From contig JAQFVV010006273.1 in the NCBI GenBank assembly GCA_028023455.1, positions 4,226,142-4,290,141 of the forward strand: a stretch of DNA of 64,000 bases, given 5' to 3'. A program made the position numbers and the translations under genes. A model generated the notes under the pieces. That model was given only the letters and a program-made list of their open reading frames with translations, made no database searches and was not told the origin of the DNA. Shown in pieces: positions 36,301 through 49,270 of the stretch (positions within the stretch are counted from its first letter, which is position 1; each line of letters begins with the position of its first letter). The stretch is from Epiperipatus broadwayi (Eukaryota; Onychophora; Udeonychophora; Euonychophora; Peripatidae).

Positions 36301-39300
36301 CATACATTAACATACAATTAATAATTCTCCATTTAGAAGCATAAGTAATAACTAATTAAGCTAGCTGTTCAAAACTATTTTAAATTGCAATAAAAATATG
36401 TTTGAGAATTAATTATAAAGATTAATTTAGAATACTACAATTTTAAGTCTTTTGACTATTATTTAATAATAATAAAATGCTAAAATATTTCTATACTTTT
36501 AGCTTAATCATAACATTAATAAATTAATTTTGATATTATTAAAACTAGTCTATCTGACAGACTTTATATAAAAAGTCTTATACACAATCTGGAAGAGACC
36601 CTAGCATACATCTTTAACAGTCCAATTCTTTAACCCTCTCAGAAGATTTATTGACTAAATTTATTTATTGTATAATATAATTTATCAATTATGATAATAC
36701 ACCATTGATAAATATATCTATTTAATATTGAATAGTTATTATTTAATTATTATCAATTAAAATTTAAAATTTTATATAATTGACCATTTAAATAGCGCTT
36801 GAGAAGCATCGAGCCCAACCATAAGGTTACAACTATTTCTTAGCATTTAATAAATGCAATTTTCTTATTACATATTATGTAAATACTTTTTATTGTTAAA
36901 TCCTAGGTAAAATTAATCATTAATTAAATTTTTGTACCATTTACCTGATTTAATTATACAAGTTTGCTGTTCTTAAATTATTTTACCCAAACGTTCATTA
37001 ATTTTATTATCAGTTAGTATTCCAAAAACTACATTTCTCTTATATATTTTCCTTACTTTTTCTGGAGTTCAAAAATAAATAATTTATAATTATTGCATTG
37101 CAATGTACATATTTTTACAAAGACAACAGCCCTTCTCCTCTGTAAAAGTCAACCATTTATAAACATTTTATTATTTCACAAACTCCACAAATCTATTTCC
37201 TGTTTTTATCTTAGTTTCTATATCTACATTTTTCTTTCTTCATTCTGTCAGAAAATAAAAACAATAGTCTAAATTATTGTTACATGTGTTAAAAAGCATG
37301 CTATACATTACTATAAAAGTCCTTTACTTTTTTTGCAGAAATTAAAACATAATGTAAATCTAATTTTATATCTTCACATTAACAAACTTAGTTCATCCAT
37401 TCATGTTACATTTGATATTTTTCTGGGATTTTCACAGTCTTTTGGAAATGAGTTTAAAATGCAATCACCCATCTATAGTCATCTTTTAAAATAATTTCCC
37501 CAACTTAGTTCTATTAGTCTCTTTATTCTTTCAATGATTTTAATGATATTTTTTTTTATCATCAAAGTATTTCACATTAATTTTTTTTTTATTACTCTGA
37601 ACATAATCTCTTCATACTTCATTTAGTTCTATACTGTGTAATAGACCACTAACTTCTATAAGGTTATTTTTTCACTTTTTATTTATAAAAAATATATTAC
37701 ATTCCAAATATTTTTTTCTTATTTTTTCATTTATATACAATGTAGTAATGATATTTATTTTATTATTTAATATCATGATATTAGAAGTCAGTGTATTTAC
37801 TATTTGTAGACTTCATTACATATATATTTTTTAATCTTTATCTGAAATGCATAAAGCAATAATTTTATACTATCCCATTAAAATGGTAAACTGAAATCTA
37901 AACTCTCTATGTTTATTTTTGTATTCCAACTATCTATCAGCAAAATCTTTAATATAGAATTTTATAGTTTTATTTATTGCTTAGCTTTAATATTTTGGAT
38001 AAATAATATGAAAGTATCCGAAGTTTAATTTTGACAGTGCAATATGTTAAATGTGCAAATTTTGATCTTTTGAATAAAATCCAAAAATTATTCAGGTAAT
38101 CTACATTTAGACATTAGACAGTAAATGACATAACCATATACTAACAAGTAATATTTATATTTTCTGTTTTTTTAATTTTATTTTTAAATCAGCAAGATTT
38201 CCAAGTTATACTTTAATATTTTTTTTTCTTCATTGGTACTTAAAAACATGTTTTGTAGTAGAATTCCCTATTAGAAAGTTTTTAAATATAGCGAAAAGTT
38301 TAATTGTAAATATTTTTTAGATTTAAAATTAAACTAGTTATATATACAATATATCTAAATAGCAAACTAGAATAAATATCAAGATCTAGCTATTTTAATG
38401 TCGATCTTTTATACATGGTAAATAGATGTGAGACATTTTAAAATAATGACTGATTTTAAACTCAAAAAATTTGCTCACATGTATGTATTCTGTAGAATTT
38501 TATTAATTATTAAAATATATTTCTTATAGTGCATTCCATAAGTTACAATGTGACTGATAATTACTATCCCCATCTCATATAAAAATAAGATGAAAAGAGA
38601 TAGGCAGATAATTTCACCTTCTGATTGGTTATTTTATTCTACAGTGAAACTATGCATTGTTGTATTTTGAATGTATGTCTTTCTTATATAAATTTTTAAC
38701 ATTGAAAGAGGAATTAGGATAATTGTAATACTATCTATAGAATCATATCATCTACTCTAGTTTTTAGTGATGGTTATATCACACTACAATTCCATATAGT
38801 TAGATACCCATTTATTAATCATTATTAAATAACTAGCCAAATAGATTATTTAAACACTAATATGCTTATATCTAAAAAAAACAGTTTATTTAGATTAGAT
38901 TTTGATGTGAGATACTTTTGATATCAAAGATTGTCAAATTTATGATGATAATAATCAATTGGTGATAATGTCTTAAGCTGGAGAAGTTGAAAATGAAGTG
39001 ATCCAAAAGATAGCCTCCTTAATCTCATATCAATTATGAAATGAGATTACAAATATAAAATTATCACAATTGGAAAATTCAAAAAGTAAAAAAGCTATGA
39101 AGTCACAAGAACAACAGGAAAATTAATAGAATGTCAGAAAATAAAAAAAGTAACAATAATCCATATGATTTTTAAAAATTTAAAACTATTATAATTATTT
39201 TATTATATTTTACTCAGCTTCATTATAACTCAATCAACAACTAGAAAAAAAAACTTGAATTATCCTCTTGCACTATGCATGCATTTTGTGATTAATCTTT

Positions 39301-40251
39301 GTTCTTCAGCTGTTAGAAAAATCAAACATTTGAATTTTCAGATCCTAGGTGTTAATATGATATTTTTTATTATACTACTCTTAGGTAAAGTAGTGACTAA
39401 TTTTGATCCACTTTGATAATTTATGGAAGGATAAATATTCCAGTAAATAAATATTTTCCATTTTTTTTTAAATCAGTATATCCAACTCCACCAGATCTGT
39501 TCTGATACATTACAGCAATATTAATGGAGTTGGGATGATGGACACATTAACAAAAAGCAAAAAATAAATAAATAAATTATTTTTACAAAAGATAAAAGTT
39601 ACTTAACTTTTATTGTGAAAATCTAAAACTTTGTACTTACTAACCTGATCACTATCAAGTGATACATGAAAGGCACACATTTGCAAAAGTTGGTTGTTAT
39701 TTGATATAAGTATTAGAGTATTTTGGCATAATTCTTTTTGAATAATAGTTTTAATAAGAATATCATTAGCTTCTTCTTGATCCAATTCTAATGCAACAAT
39801 CTAAAAGTAAAAGTAAAGAATTTTTTTTTTTTTCAAGTTGATATTTATTATATGTAAATAATATATACACATACAAAGGTATTAAAAGATCACTACAAAA
39901 ACAAATGAAATTTTAAAGATTGCCAATATATATATATATACACAACACATATTTGCAAATGTGATAAGTGCTTCACATACGTTGATTTTAAAGAACGTTC
40001 ATTATATCAAAGAACAAACCCATACAAGTGTAATAAGTGATCTACTTAAAACCAATATACTGATTTTAAAGATTCTTCAGTAAATTAGTATAATCAATTG
40101 TTCCAGAGGACATGTGAATGTCCGGCAATATAGATTCTATAATAAATTAAAAAAAAAAACAAATTTTATTTTAAATTTTTACTTAATTATTAATTTCTTA
40201 ACAAAGTATTCACATACCCATTTAGGATAACTTTGTAAAAGTAGATTATTA

Positions 40252-40326
40252 TAATCTAAAATCTCTCGTGTTCTTATTAATCTAAAATCTCTCGTGTTAT
40301 TATTAATTTAAAATCTCTTATTCAAG
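40252..40326 (+). repeat. 26-bp tandem repeat, about 2.8 units
   Basis: Units starting at 40252, 40278 and 40304 share TAATCTAAAATCTCTCGTGTT; the third has TAATTTAAAATCTCTTATTC. A minisatellite. Confidence 0.8.
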
Positions 40327-41663
40327 AGTTATTGAAATTTTTTCAAATTTTAATAATAAACATTTTTACCTGTCATTTATAAGCTCATATTCTGCTAAAA
40401 ATGTAAATAAATATTAATTTTAGTATTCATAGTTTATATTGAAGTCGTTTTTATACATTGTACCAATTTATTATAGTAATAAGAATATATTTTAAAATAT
40501 AAAATATGCTTATATTTATAGCAGCACACAATTTTTTTGCAGCAGTAATTAGAACAAAAAATCAAAATATTTTGTAATTTTACTGTATTATAGAAGTTTT
40601 CCAATTAGTAGGGTTTGGATTACTGGTGCACACATAAAAACATAATATAAAATTTATTATAACTATAGTAATTAACAAAATGGATATTAATTTATGGTAA
40701 AACTTATTATGTGCTCATAACTTTCAATGACATATAACTACCAAAAATGGAAAACAGTTCATAAGTTAGCTATAATTTAATTGCAATTTATGTAATTGAT
40801 ATTGACAATCTGTATAGATAACACAATGGTAAAATGAAGATGTAAATTCTTATATATCTAATCATTTTATTCATTTAAATGTCATATGACTTTCCAGGAA
40901 ATGAACTATTAGATTATTCTTTAAGCAAGGTTGGTACATTAAACTTTTGTGACATAGAAAGTAATCACACGTGAGATAAATAGGTAAAAAATTTGTTAGA
41001 ATGATATAGGGAAAAGAAATTATAGATTATTTTATTGGATTAACTTCAGAATTATTATTGTAAATATATTGATGATAACTGAAATTAATTATAACATGCA
41101 TATTAATAATTCTTACAATTTATGAAAAGATAACATATTAAAAATATATTTGCAAAAATATTTATTTTTGATATATTTTGTAAAATTAAAATTAGTCATT
41201 ACTATTATAATCTATTCATATTTGCTATGTGACCTAAGTTAAAAGTTTCTTGTAAAGTCTAGTCCTTTATCATAAAATCTATGACAAATTGTAACATAAA
41301 TAAAAAATAAATAATAGTTATAAAATTTTTATTTATAAAACCCAAAATTTGACATCATTAAAGCAGTAGTTTTATTAATTAATTAAACAAATTGTTTTCA
41401 TATAAATTTTGATAAAATAAAATAATATGTGTGTAATATAATAAGTCATGCATTTTAAAGTTGAATATGTAGTTCTATGCATAGAATGCTAATAACTGTA
41501 CTAAATGGATGATAACTTTTAGTGAAACTAGCTGTTAAATAAAAGTAAACAATCAAACAAAAATATGTGAATAAACAAAAAGTCAGTAAAATTTATAAAT
41601 TTAATACATTTTATAGTATAGGAACAGCCATATTTCATACTCTGAGCATGGTACACAATCATA

Positions 41664-41950
41664 TTGTTTTGCCTTCTTGGAATGTCAAATTCAATCATAT
41701 TTATTAATAACTGCCAAGGTTTCTCAAGCATTGATTCCACTTGCTCCCTATGCCTCAGAGAGGAAGAAACTTCACTATATCTCCTCTGCCACTGCCTTTC
41801 CCTTCAACCCTACAGAGTCCTTATAGCCTCAATGCTAAAAGACAAATGCTTACATTATCAACACTTATTGACAACATACTACATGGATCCGTCCTAGAAA
41901 TATGTTTATCAACATTCATATTATTTTTGCTATGGTTCACCCATTACTGG
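41664..41950 (+). pseudogene. LINE-type C-terminal zinc-knuckle relic
   Basis: The frame at 41664-41897 reads STCSLCLREEETSLYLLCHC, which fits the C-x2-C-...-H-...-C knuckle near the end of LINE ORF2 proteins ('CPLCxxEEETLEHLLxHC'). Both first cysteines and the last cysteine are present; the histidine position is Tyr. The following LSLQPYRVLIASML resembles the usual helix after the knuckle. No RT is seen upstream, so this is a 5'-truncated tail as expected for LINE insertions. The ORF at 41741-42055 is another frame of the same stretch. Confidence 0.5.
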
Positions 41951-42184
41951 CTTATTTTTAATCATGTCCTGGATTGTCCACTTGATTTATATATACAAAA
42001 GTTCTCTCCCCCTACATCTTTGAAGCTACATGAAAAGTTTGTTATGCCTTCCTAATGCTAGTCTCTTTTATATCCAGATAGAAACCACTTATACTGGAAA
42101 CAATTTAAACTGGTTTAAGTGCATCCATTTGGGACTGACTATTAATTGCTCCCCTCCTCATGCCTATATCTTTGACCCTAATTT

Positions 42185-42373
42185 CAATTTTTATCCAACT
42201 ATGCCAAGCCGGCTTTTTCCAATTCACTGTCTGACTAAGCCAAACTGGCATTTTTTCTCAATTGCCTATCCAACTGAATCAAACTGACCTTTTTCTCAAT
42301 TATCTGTCCAACTGAGCCTAGCTGACTTTTTTCCTCAATTGCCTGTCCAACTGCACCAAGTTGTTCTATGTTT
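42185..42373 (+). repeat. Tandem repeat, 38-39 bp unit, about 4 copies
   Basis: Consensus unit is built from CTGAGCCAAACTGGC, a T-run, then CTCAATTGCCTGTCCAA. About four full units and a partial one (CTGCACCAAGTTG) occur back to back. It follows the LINE tail relic and may be its 3'-terminal repeat or an independent minisatellite. Confidence 0.7.
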
Positions 42374-43116
42374 CAATTATTAATTGAGCACAATAAAAAT
42401 GAGGCACATAAGAAGATTCATATTTATTTAATAATGTTAACATGAATTTATAGAATTGTAATTGATAGCATTAACACATTTATAAACATATGACAAATAT
42501 AATTTATAAAAGATAATAGTTGGTATAATAATGGTTATTTGCAAGCCATAAGGCAGACAAAAATAATAATATAAACCAATGTGGATTCTTTAGTACCTAC
42601 ATCCCCTTTCTTCACCTTCAGTAGCAGAGATTCTACTGGTTTACAACTGCAAGGTTGAAGTTCACTAAAATTTTGAATGCATGTTGGCAGCAAGACTCTC
42701 ATGAAGATCCAGGCTAATTTGCTAATAGGTACTTATAGAACACATTCAGTTCTTAGAAAAAAACTTCTATTCTTCTATTATTAGTTAGTTCATTAATTGC
42801 ATACTCAATCCATTTTCTACTTCTATGTTCACTTGTTTTTTTACTGCTTCTGCTTTCAACATAAGCAAATTAATACACTATATCATGATTCATGGAAGAT
42901 GATGCTCAGGATAAATGACCATACAATAAATGATTTTTTAAAACTTTTCATTTCTTTCTAATCTGTAAATGCATGTAAATATCAGCCAATTTCCATAAGT
43001 AAAACCAAGCCTTGGTCATTCAACATCATTCTTAATTATATAATTTACTTAACAATATCAAATATATACCATTTATATAATATGAATTTTGTTAATAATA
43101 ATAAAAAAATAATATG

Positions 43117-43723
43117 TGTTGTATTTGGCTGAATTGCAGGTTTCAGACCCAAAACAACAGTAATATCAAAAATATGAACATTCACAAAGGTTAATAAGTA
43201 TAATTTATTAGAACAAATATACATACATGTTACACCATTAATACATACAATTTTGCATATAATTTCATCAATAATGAGCTGGTTATGCCTGAATTACTGA
43301 ACTCACTTCCAACTATATATATTATCTTGCCTTGTGAGTTCTAGTCAAAACTCTTCCAGCCATATTGGATAGCTTGCCTCAAGTCAGCCATAGCAGCTTC
43401 CACTACTATCTTGGACTTGCCTTACTGCATAGACATATCAATAATGACTATATTAAAAACACCTTTGCAGTTTAAAGTGATTTCAATTGAGAAACATATT
43501 TTATTTCTATTTATACAAAAAAGCTGATTATTTATTGACAGATCCCCTATCTTACTGGCAGAAATTGCATTCAGAGATTTTCATTGCCTATTGCCTGCAC
43601 TAACTAATGGTAGCATTTTATACACATGTTTACAGATTGGTTAGCAGCAATGAGTGCTGAATCTGATTATATAGGGAAGGAATCTGAATTTATCCACTTC
43701 TGAAGGCAAAGACAGATATGACA
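43117..43723 (-). repeat. 3' LTR of Ty3/Gypsy element
   Basis: On the minus strand it starts TGTCATATCTG at 43723 directly after a polypurine tract (AGCCAGGGGGG, complement of 43724-43735) and ends AATACAACA at 43117, giving TGT...ACA ends over 607 bp. It holds TATATAA and TATAAAATG near its start and several AATAAA signals. No matching 5' LTR is seen upstream of gag, so the element is 5'-truncated or rearranged and LTR divergence cannot date it. Confidence 0.7.
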
Positions 43724-43739
43724 CCCCCCTGGCTAAATT

Positions 43740-44690
43740 TAGCTCTGGAGAAAATAGTCATTGAGATGAACTGCATCATGTTTGTTTTGATGGTTTTGCA
43801 GGTTTATTGCTGTTTTTGCCTTGTTAATTATTCTTGTTTGATGGTCTTGGCTCTGGCTGTTTGCTTGGTTGTTGCTATCTTTAGTTTGACAGTATTCATT
43901 TTCACTTGATGAACTTGTTTCTGTGTGATTCAGTCTTGGTTGGTTTATGTGGCAATGATATTGATACTCATCTGCTGTTTGAACTACTACAGTATAAGAG
44001 TTCTTTCAGTTGTGTAACCACTGCTGGTATCTATTTTGTGGATCCATAATATATTCTACATAGCAATTGAGTGCCCATCTAATACTTTTAATCTTGCTAT
44101 TTTCTTTTTTTAACATATTTGAAATTGGGTTTCAGAGATGACAGTTTAGTTTGCAGAGGTCTATTGAGTAGCAGTTCTGCTGGAGTCCTTCCTGTTGCTG
44201 TACTTGGTGTGGAGTGCTATGTTGGTAGTATTCTGGCAATCCTGGTATTCCACCTTCCTGTATCCATTTTTGTTATCATCTTTTTTGCTTCTTAAACTAT
44301 CACTCTGCCTGGCCATTGCTTTCTATATGAAATGGTAGCTGTATACTAGCTCAATGTTATTATTAGTGCAAAAGGTTTTGAATGCACTGGCTGTAAATGC
44401 TGTGCCATTTATCTGTCACTAATATTTTATGTAGGCCATGTCTTGCCAATAGCCTCCTAAGAGCTTCTGTAATTGCTATGGACTGAAGTGATGGAACCTC
44501 CATTACCCCATGCTACTTGGAGTATGAATCCACTATTATTAACAGTAATTTGGCTTTCCTTGAACCTACATGATCTACATGGAGGTTTAGGCCACTGACC
44601 TGTTTTGTCTTTTGCTGGTATGTTTGGGTTAATTTTGCTTAATGTTGCAACCTGGTTCACCTTTGTCACTGCAAACCATAAATGACTGAA
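43740..44690 (-). pseudogene. Ty3/Gypsy integrase core and C-terminus
   Basis: Minus-strand translation, in several frames, shows TGQWPKPP near 44585, the 'PLHPWxxPxxPW' entry to the core. LLLIIVDSYSKW near 44525 is the 'DAYSKWPEV' strand. ITEALRRLLARHGL near 44450 and VTDKWH near 44415 are the 'VTDNGT' active-site region with Asn and Gly altered. SNGQAE near 44325 is the second conserved block. AELLLNRPL and TKLSSLKPNF near 44150-44110 give the tail. Active-site and frame damage make it dead. It is joined directly to the protease, with no RT in between. Confidence 0.75.
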
Positions 44691-44694
44691 CCAG

Positions 44695-45147
44695 TTATAA
44701 CCAAAAATAAGTATAATTACCTGATGCCACTACCAGTGATAGGTAAATAGCCTTATTAGGCATTGTAATTTTAATTGTTGTTTGGTCCAATAGTTTTATT
44801 TTATTGCTCTGATAGTCTATGATTGATTTGCTGCTATGATGCAGCATGAATTCATTATTTTTATTAATGATAACCAAGTCTTTCTTGAAACTATAGATAA
44901 TGCAGACTCTGTCCAGTTCCATTGTAACTAGTGTATCATTAATTATATTATGTATAAATCCAGACTGATAATCTTTAATATGATTTATACAGACAACTTG
45001 TTTGTTTTTCTTATAATTGCCTTTGCTGTTTTTTGGAATATATTTTTCCATTCTCATATCAGCTGATGGTCTTTTTAATTTCAAACATGCAGCCTTTATA
45101 TGTCTGACCTGCCTGGAAAACATACATGTCATCCAACAATGTGGCAT
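44695..45147 (-). pseudogene. Ty3/Gypsy nucleocapsid knuckle and aspartic protease
   Basis: A 150-codon ORF. Residues 4-23 (CWMTCMFSRQVRHIKAACLK) are a decayed CCHC zinc knuckle with HIKAAC intact. After a basic linker comes a retropepsin-like domain. Residue about 76 begins MELDRVCIIYSFKKDL, where the family has 'MELDTGAxxSIISKKDL', so the catalytic D-T/S-G is reduced to D-R-V. LLDQTTIKITMPNKAIYLSLVV follows the flap and second-strand pattern. The end should read '...GRDWL' but is degraded. Inactive. Downstream in transcription order the integrase follows immediately. Confidence 0.75.
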
Positions 45148-45289
45148 TCTGTAGGTGCATTTGATTGCATTAGATTATTTGATGCTGAATTCTCTCAGAT
45201 GACTGACCCTGTGTTTTGCTCAATATTTTACACATCATACTTAGTAATTTTTTTAATGGGTTTGCCTGACTAGCGATTGATTATACTAG

Positions 45290-45800
45290 TATTGCTTGGA
45301 CCACAGCTGTTTTAAAATCTAAATCCAAAATCATCAGCATTTTAAGTCTTAAATTATGATTGTTTATGCTACAAATAAAATAATCATGAAGTGCTTCATT
45401 TAGGAAATCTTTGAATTTGCACTCTAATGCCAATGATTGGATTATTTTTTGTGATCTCTCTGGCTTATCTCCCCTGCTCTAGCATGCAGAGGTTGAAATA
45501 ATATCTCTGCATTATTGTCAAAGTTTGGGAAAAAATAAACTGTAAGTGTTGTTAACATTTTGTCAATATCTAGGTCAGCTGGTGTTTCTGCTGTAAGTTG
45601 AGACTTGAGTATCTCATATGTTTGAGAGCCTATTATGGTCATTAATGTGGCTAATTTTACCTCAGGCTTCTGGATTTGATTATCTTGTAAATAAAATATG
45701 AACCACACTTTGTTAAACTAATTAAATAGATTAAAGCCACTTTCAAATATAGCCTGCATTTAAATGGCAAAATAAAAATAAATCCCCCCAGTAGACATTT
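45290..45800 (-). pseudogene. Ty3/Gypsy gag (capsid) relic
   Basis: A start ATG at 45798-45800 precedes a broken frame. ORF 45442-45708 reads QKPEVKLATLMTIIGSQTYE, then LKSQLTAETPADLDIDKML and FFPNFDNNAEILFQ. This is the arrangement of Mag/K02A2.6-type gag proteins ('KxAxLLTLIGxxTYxLL...DELxxxLxxHFxPKPxxIAERxxF'). In another frame, LECKFKDFLNEALHDYFICS near 45425-45365 continues the capsid. Gag would form the particle; this copy has stops and shifts. Confidence 0.75.
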
Positions 45801-46799
45801 TTCAGATTTACTTGGTAATATTTTGAGTATATTACAAAGTAAGGTTTTATCTATAATAAAATAAGGAATTATTGTGGTCCTTGGTGATTCAATTGTGTAA
45901 GTTTAGAAGTGAGTTTCAGGGCACAAAGGTTTTTTTATACATGGATAACATGGGTCTGGGTAGCACTCTGAGTCTAAAATATAGAGAAATGAATATCATT
46001 CACCACAGCATGATCTGAGCTCAGGGGTGGAGTATAAGTGCGTGTGTCCAGTAGTAATATTTGAAAAAGGGCTCAATATTCACTTTATTTTCAATTGCCA
46101 TCTCACGGTGGTATTAGCCTAATAATCAAAGATGACCGGAGCTATAGATATATACCAAGCCACCCACAAATCACCAAGTAGCACAATATAAGAGAAAAAT
46201 GTGATCAAATGACTGTTAAACTTTAAAATCCTTAAGTATATATATATATGAAATAATATAACTTCAAAATGTTCTGAGACTGAGAAAATATCCACTCTTA
46301 AAAACAATTATTACTTTACCCCTTTTAACTAGCAATATATATACGAAAATTTGTATATTAATTAATAATTAATTATTATTTAACTAGCTCATCCTTAAAG
46401 TTAACAAAGACTTAAGATTTTAATTTATATATATGACCATACAGTCACCTCTCTTACATTTAATAAACTATGAACACTTAAGATATACATTAGTAAAACC
46501 CATATTGACTTTAAAGAGTGATAAAAAATATAAAGTAATATAAAGTAGGATTGGATCTTTTTTTTAAAATACAGAAAAATTAATCTTTTGACAAATATAC
46601 TTGCATATCTTTTATTGCTAAGTATAAATTAAAAGAAACACCTTAATATTTTTTTAAAAGACAAATTGCATGTATTTCTCTCTCTTTCATATATATATAT
46701 TCTAACCTCCTCCTCCGTTCTCGTCCTCTCCATTATTTATATAGGATTAAATATTTACGGGTTCTAGCTCAGTTTAACAAATAAATAAATGAAATATCC
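45801..46799. other. Leader-like sequence and (TA)n, nothing coding
   Basis: Between gag and 46.8 kb no LTR matching 43117-43723 is visible. A (TA)n tract lies at 46241-46251 and a pyrimidine-rich stretch at 46675-46735. The 46119-46307 ORF is chance. Confidence 0.4.
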
Positions 46800-46985
46800 A
46801 GCATTAATTAAAAATGATTACTAGCTCTAACTTTTAAAATACAAGTACAGTTATATTTGTAAATGAATTAACAAATATTTATTATTTTCATGAGACATAG
46901 AGTGACGACACGGGGAACGAGATAGACTACATTGAGATATTATCCACATGATACTATCTCAATGGCATAAGAACACTATTCCCCC
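46800..46985 (-). repeat. Possible LTR start with polypurine tract
   Basis: On the minus strand, AAAAAGGGGGAATAG (46990-46976) is followed by TGTTCTTATG from 46975. This is the arrangement of a polypurine tract and the first bases of an LTR. The next 45 bases contain an inverted repeat, CATTGAGATA / TATCTCAATG. The other LTR edge and internal coding were not found, so this is tentative. Confidence 0.3.
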
Positions 46986-46990
46986 TTTTT

Positions 46991-49160
46991 ACTATACTAA
47001 ATAACTAACTTATAGTATTCTTACGACTTTCTAAGCTCTTTTCACTACGACTAAAATAATAATCATGTCTTAATATTCTTTGTAATAAGAATTTAGCTCA
47101 ATTAAATAAATTAAGTAAATAAATAGAATAAATAAAATAAAATTAAATCTCAGGTTCATAAATTGTATTCTAACTGATTTAAAATTACGGTAGTAAACTA
47201 TGAAAAGGGAATTTTATGTCATAATTCACTACGCAGCAACTAACAATAATAAATAATAATAATAATAATAATAGTATAATATAATCTTATTTCTTCCTAA
47301 AATGAAATAAATAAATACGTTCGTGGTAGTATTTTAATAATCCGACAACAAAATACGTGTGGTAACATTAGCATATATTTTAATGTAATATTGTGACAAC
47401 CAACTTATGACCAATAAATGATATAATTATGATCTTTTAATTTTATCATACAAATAAGTTTTCAAAATTATCATAACACTTTATGTTTACCTATTTTGTG
47501 CAAAAACTATATGTCTGTTTCAATTATAAGTGTATTGTGATATCATGCATCCATGTGGAGAAATAATAACGAAGACACAAAGCTTTAAATTAAATTTACA
47601 ACATAGTTTATTGATAACATAAACAAATAACAATATTTACATTATGTACATTGGATATCCTTACTCTCCTATCATAAAATCATTTTATTAGTTTATAAAA
47701 AATGAAATCAAACTTCTACTTATTTTTCTAGTTAACTCTTATCTTTTAAATACTTAAGAAAATACAGTATTATTATTATTGGATTTCTTATTTTAGTTTA
47801 GCTTGTTACAAAATGTATTTAATTATAATTATCATTAATACTTTGTATTCCTACTATTTTTTAAAATTATATTTTTATAAAATTACATTCGTAGTAAACA
47901 TTCTACAAAAACAATCAGATTCTATTTTTTATATTGGTTGAATGGAATCCTACTAATTCAAACATTCTTCTACATTTGGTGTTACGTTTTATTGTTCACT
48001 ATACAATGCTTATTAATCTAATATACTCATTTAAGCCTTACTTCGGATGGTAATTACAATCATTAACACACCATGCACAAATATATGTCTATTACACATT
48101 ATTGAATTATTTTCTTAACAAAACATGCAATATTTATTTTCTAAATATTATTTAAAACATTAAAATTTCATTATCACTTTTAAAATAAAACTTTGTTTTA
48201 GATTTCTCTTTTAAAAAATCTTATATTCATTTCCAAATTACTTTTAAACTGTATTATATGATTCTTTCTCTCTTTATGACATGTATACTTTCACTTTTAA
48301 AATTACACAATTCTAACACATTCCAGTAAATAAACTATTCTTACTTAACGATACCATATCCTCAGTTCTATTTTATTCATTATTTCTGTAAAAAATATCT
48401 TTCTGGCGATGCAGATTCACGAAACAAGGATAGTGAAAATAGATGCACAGGATCAAAAATAACTAGAATATTATCCGTCATAAACCTTAACAATAATGGC
48501 ACAGTGAATTTAAAGACACCATAGAGGAGTGACCTTTGTCTGTCTACCCACCTCTATTATAGGAGTGATGCTAAAGCTATTTCTTCAGCTTTATATAACA
48601 TCAAAAGGTTTAAAAGATACGCAAAAAACACTGTCCAAATTATATGTGTTCAGTGATAGGGCTTAGTTAGCTATACTGAAATCACACAAACTAACTATGA
48701 TCCAAATACTTTATTTTTCTTATTTCTTAACAAAACATCATCTTGGTTTCCTCTACACTAGTACTACCAAGTCACTATCTGTTCTTATTTCTCAGGATTT
48801 TTCTATACAGTACATCGACAAATTCCTATCTGCATTTCTAACAATAATAAAATTCATTTTATTTCAAAACTATACAGCTGTTCTTTAAGAAAATCTCTTA
48901 CTACTTTTCTCGTATATTTATCATATACAAACTATTTTAAAATATCTGAATATTTTACAACATGAAAGTTCAAAAGAATCACACAATTGTTCTGACAACT
49001 TATATTATTAGTTATACTTTAAATAACTTATTGCATGCATATTTAAAAAATTACTCCTATCTCATAATATGTTTTAAATGTTGTACAAAATGTGTACTTA
49101 TAATTTTAAAACTTTCACACACCATTCTTAATCAATAGATGATCTAAAAAAAAATACATT
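46991..49160. other. A/T-rich stretch with ATA microsatellite
   Basis: Trinucleotide (AAT)n lies at about 47243-47272. No recognised genes; the ORF at 48697-48888 is T-rich and motif-less. Confidence 0.4.
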
Positions 49161-49165
49161 ATGCA

Positions 49166-49270
49166 TTATGAATAAATATCAAAATTACCAAAACGATCTT
49201 TATCTTCTCGATCGTGTTCTGTAGGCTTCACCATCCCATTAATTCTTGTAGATATTAGACTTCCATACAT
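49166..49270 (-). CDS. Short open frame of coding character, unknown
   Basis: A 34-codon frame (ATG at 49270-49268, TAA at 49168-49166) reading MYGSLISTRINGMVKPTEHD and continuing with a charged segment to FDIYS. Its mixed composition, with Asp, Glu, Arg and Gly well represented, is unlike the Ile/Lys/Phe/Asn-rich chance ORFs around it. It lies 750 bp downstream of the 50.0-50.2 kb ORF on the same strand and might be a later exon of the same gene. No family recognised and no clear splice sites. Speculative. Confidence 0.25.
   Translation of the reverse strand: MYGSLISTRINGMVKPTEHDREDKDRFGNFDIYS

Larger units (their letters stand above)
30106..41640. other. Long A/T-rich region with minor repeats, no recognised gene
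   Basis: No coding block or RNA gene could be supported. The plus strand is noticeably purine-rich at 31200-31760, with degenerate GATGAATG-type units. Tandem and direct repeats within it are listed separately. The ORF at 39603-39785 (minus) is isolated and motif-less. Its reading MDQEEANDILIKTIIQKE is somewhat less biased than chance ORFs here and could be an exon, but nothing confirms it. Confidence 0.4.
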
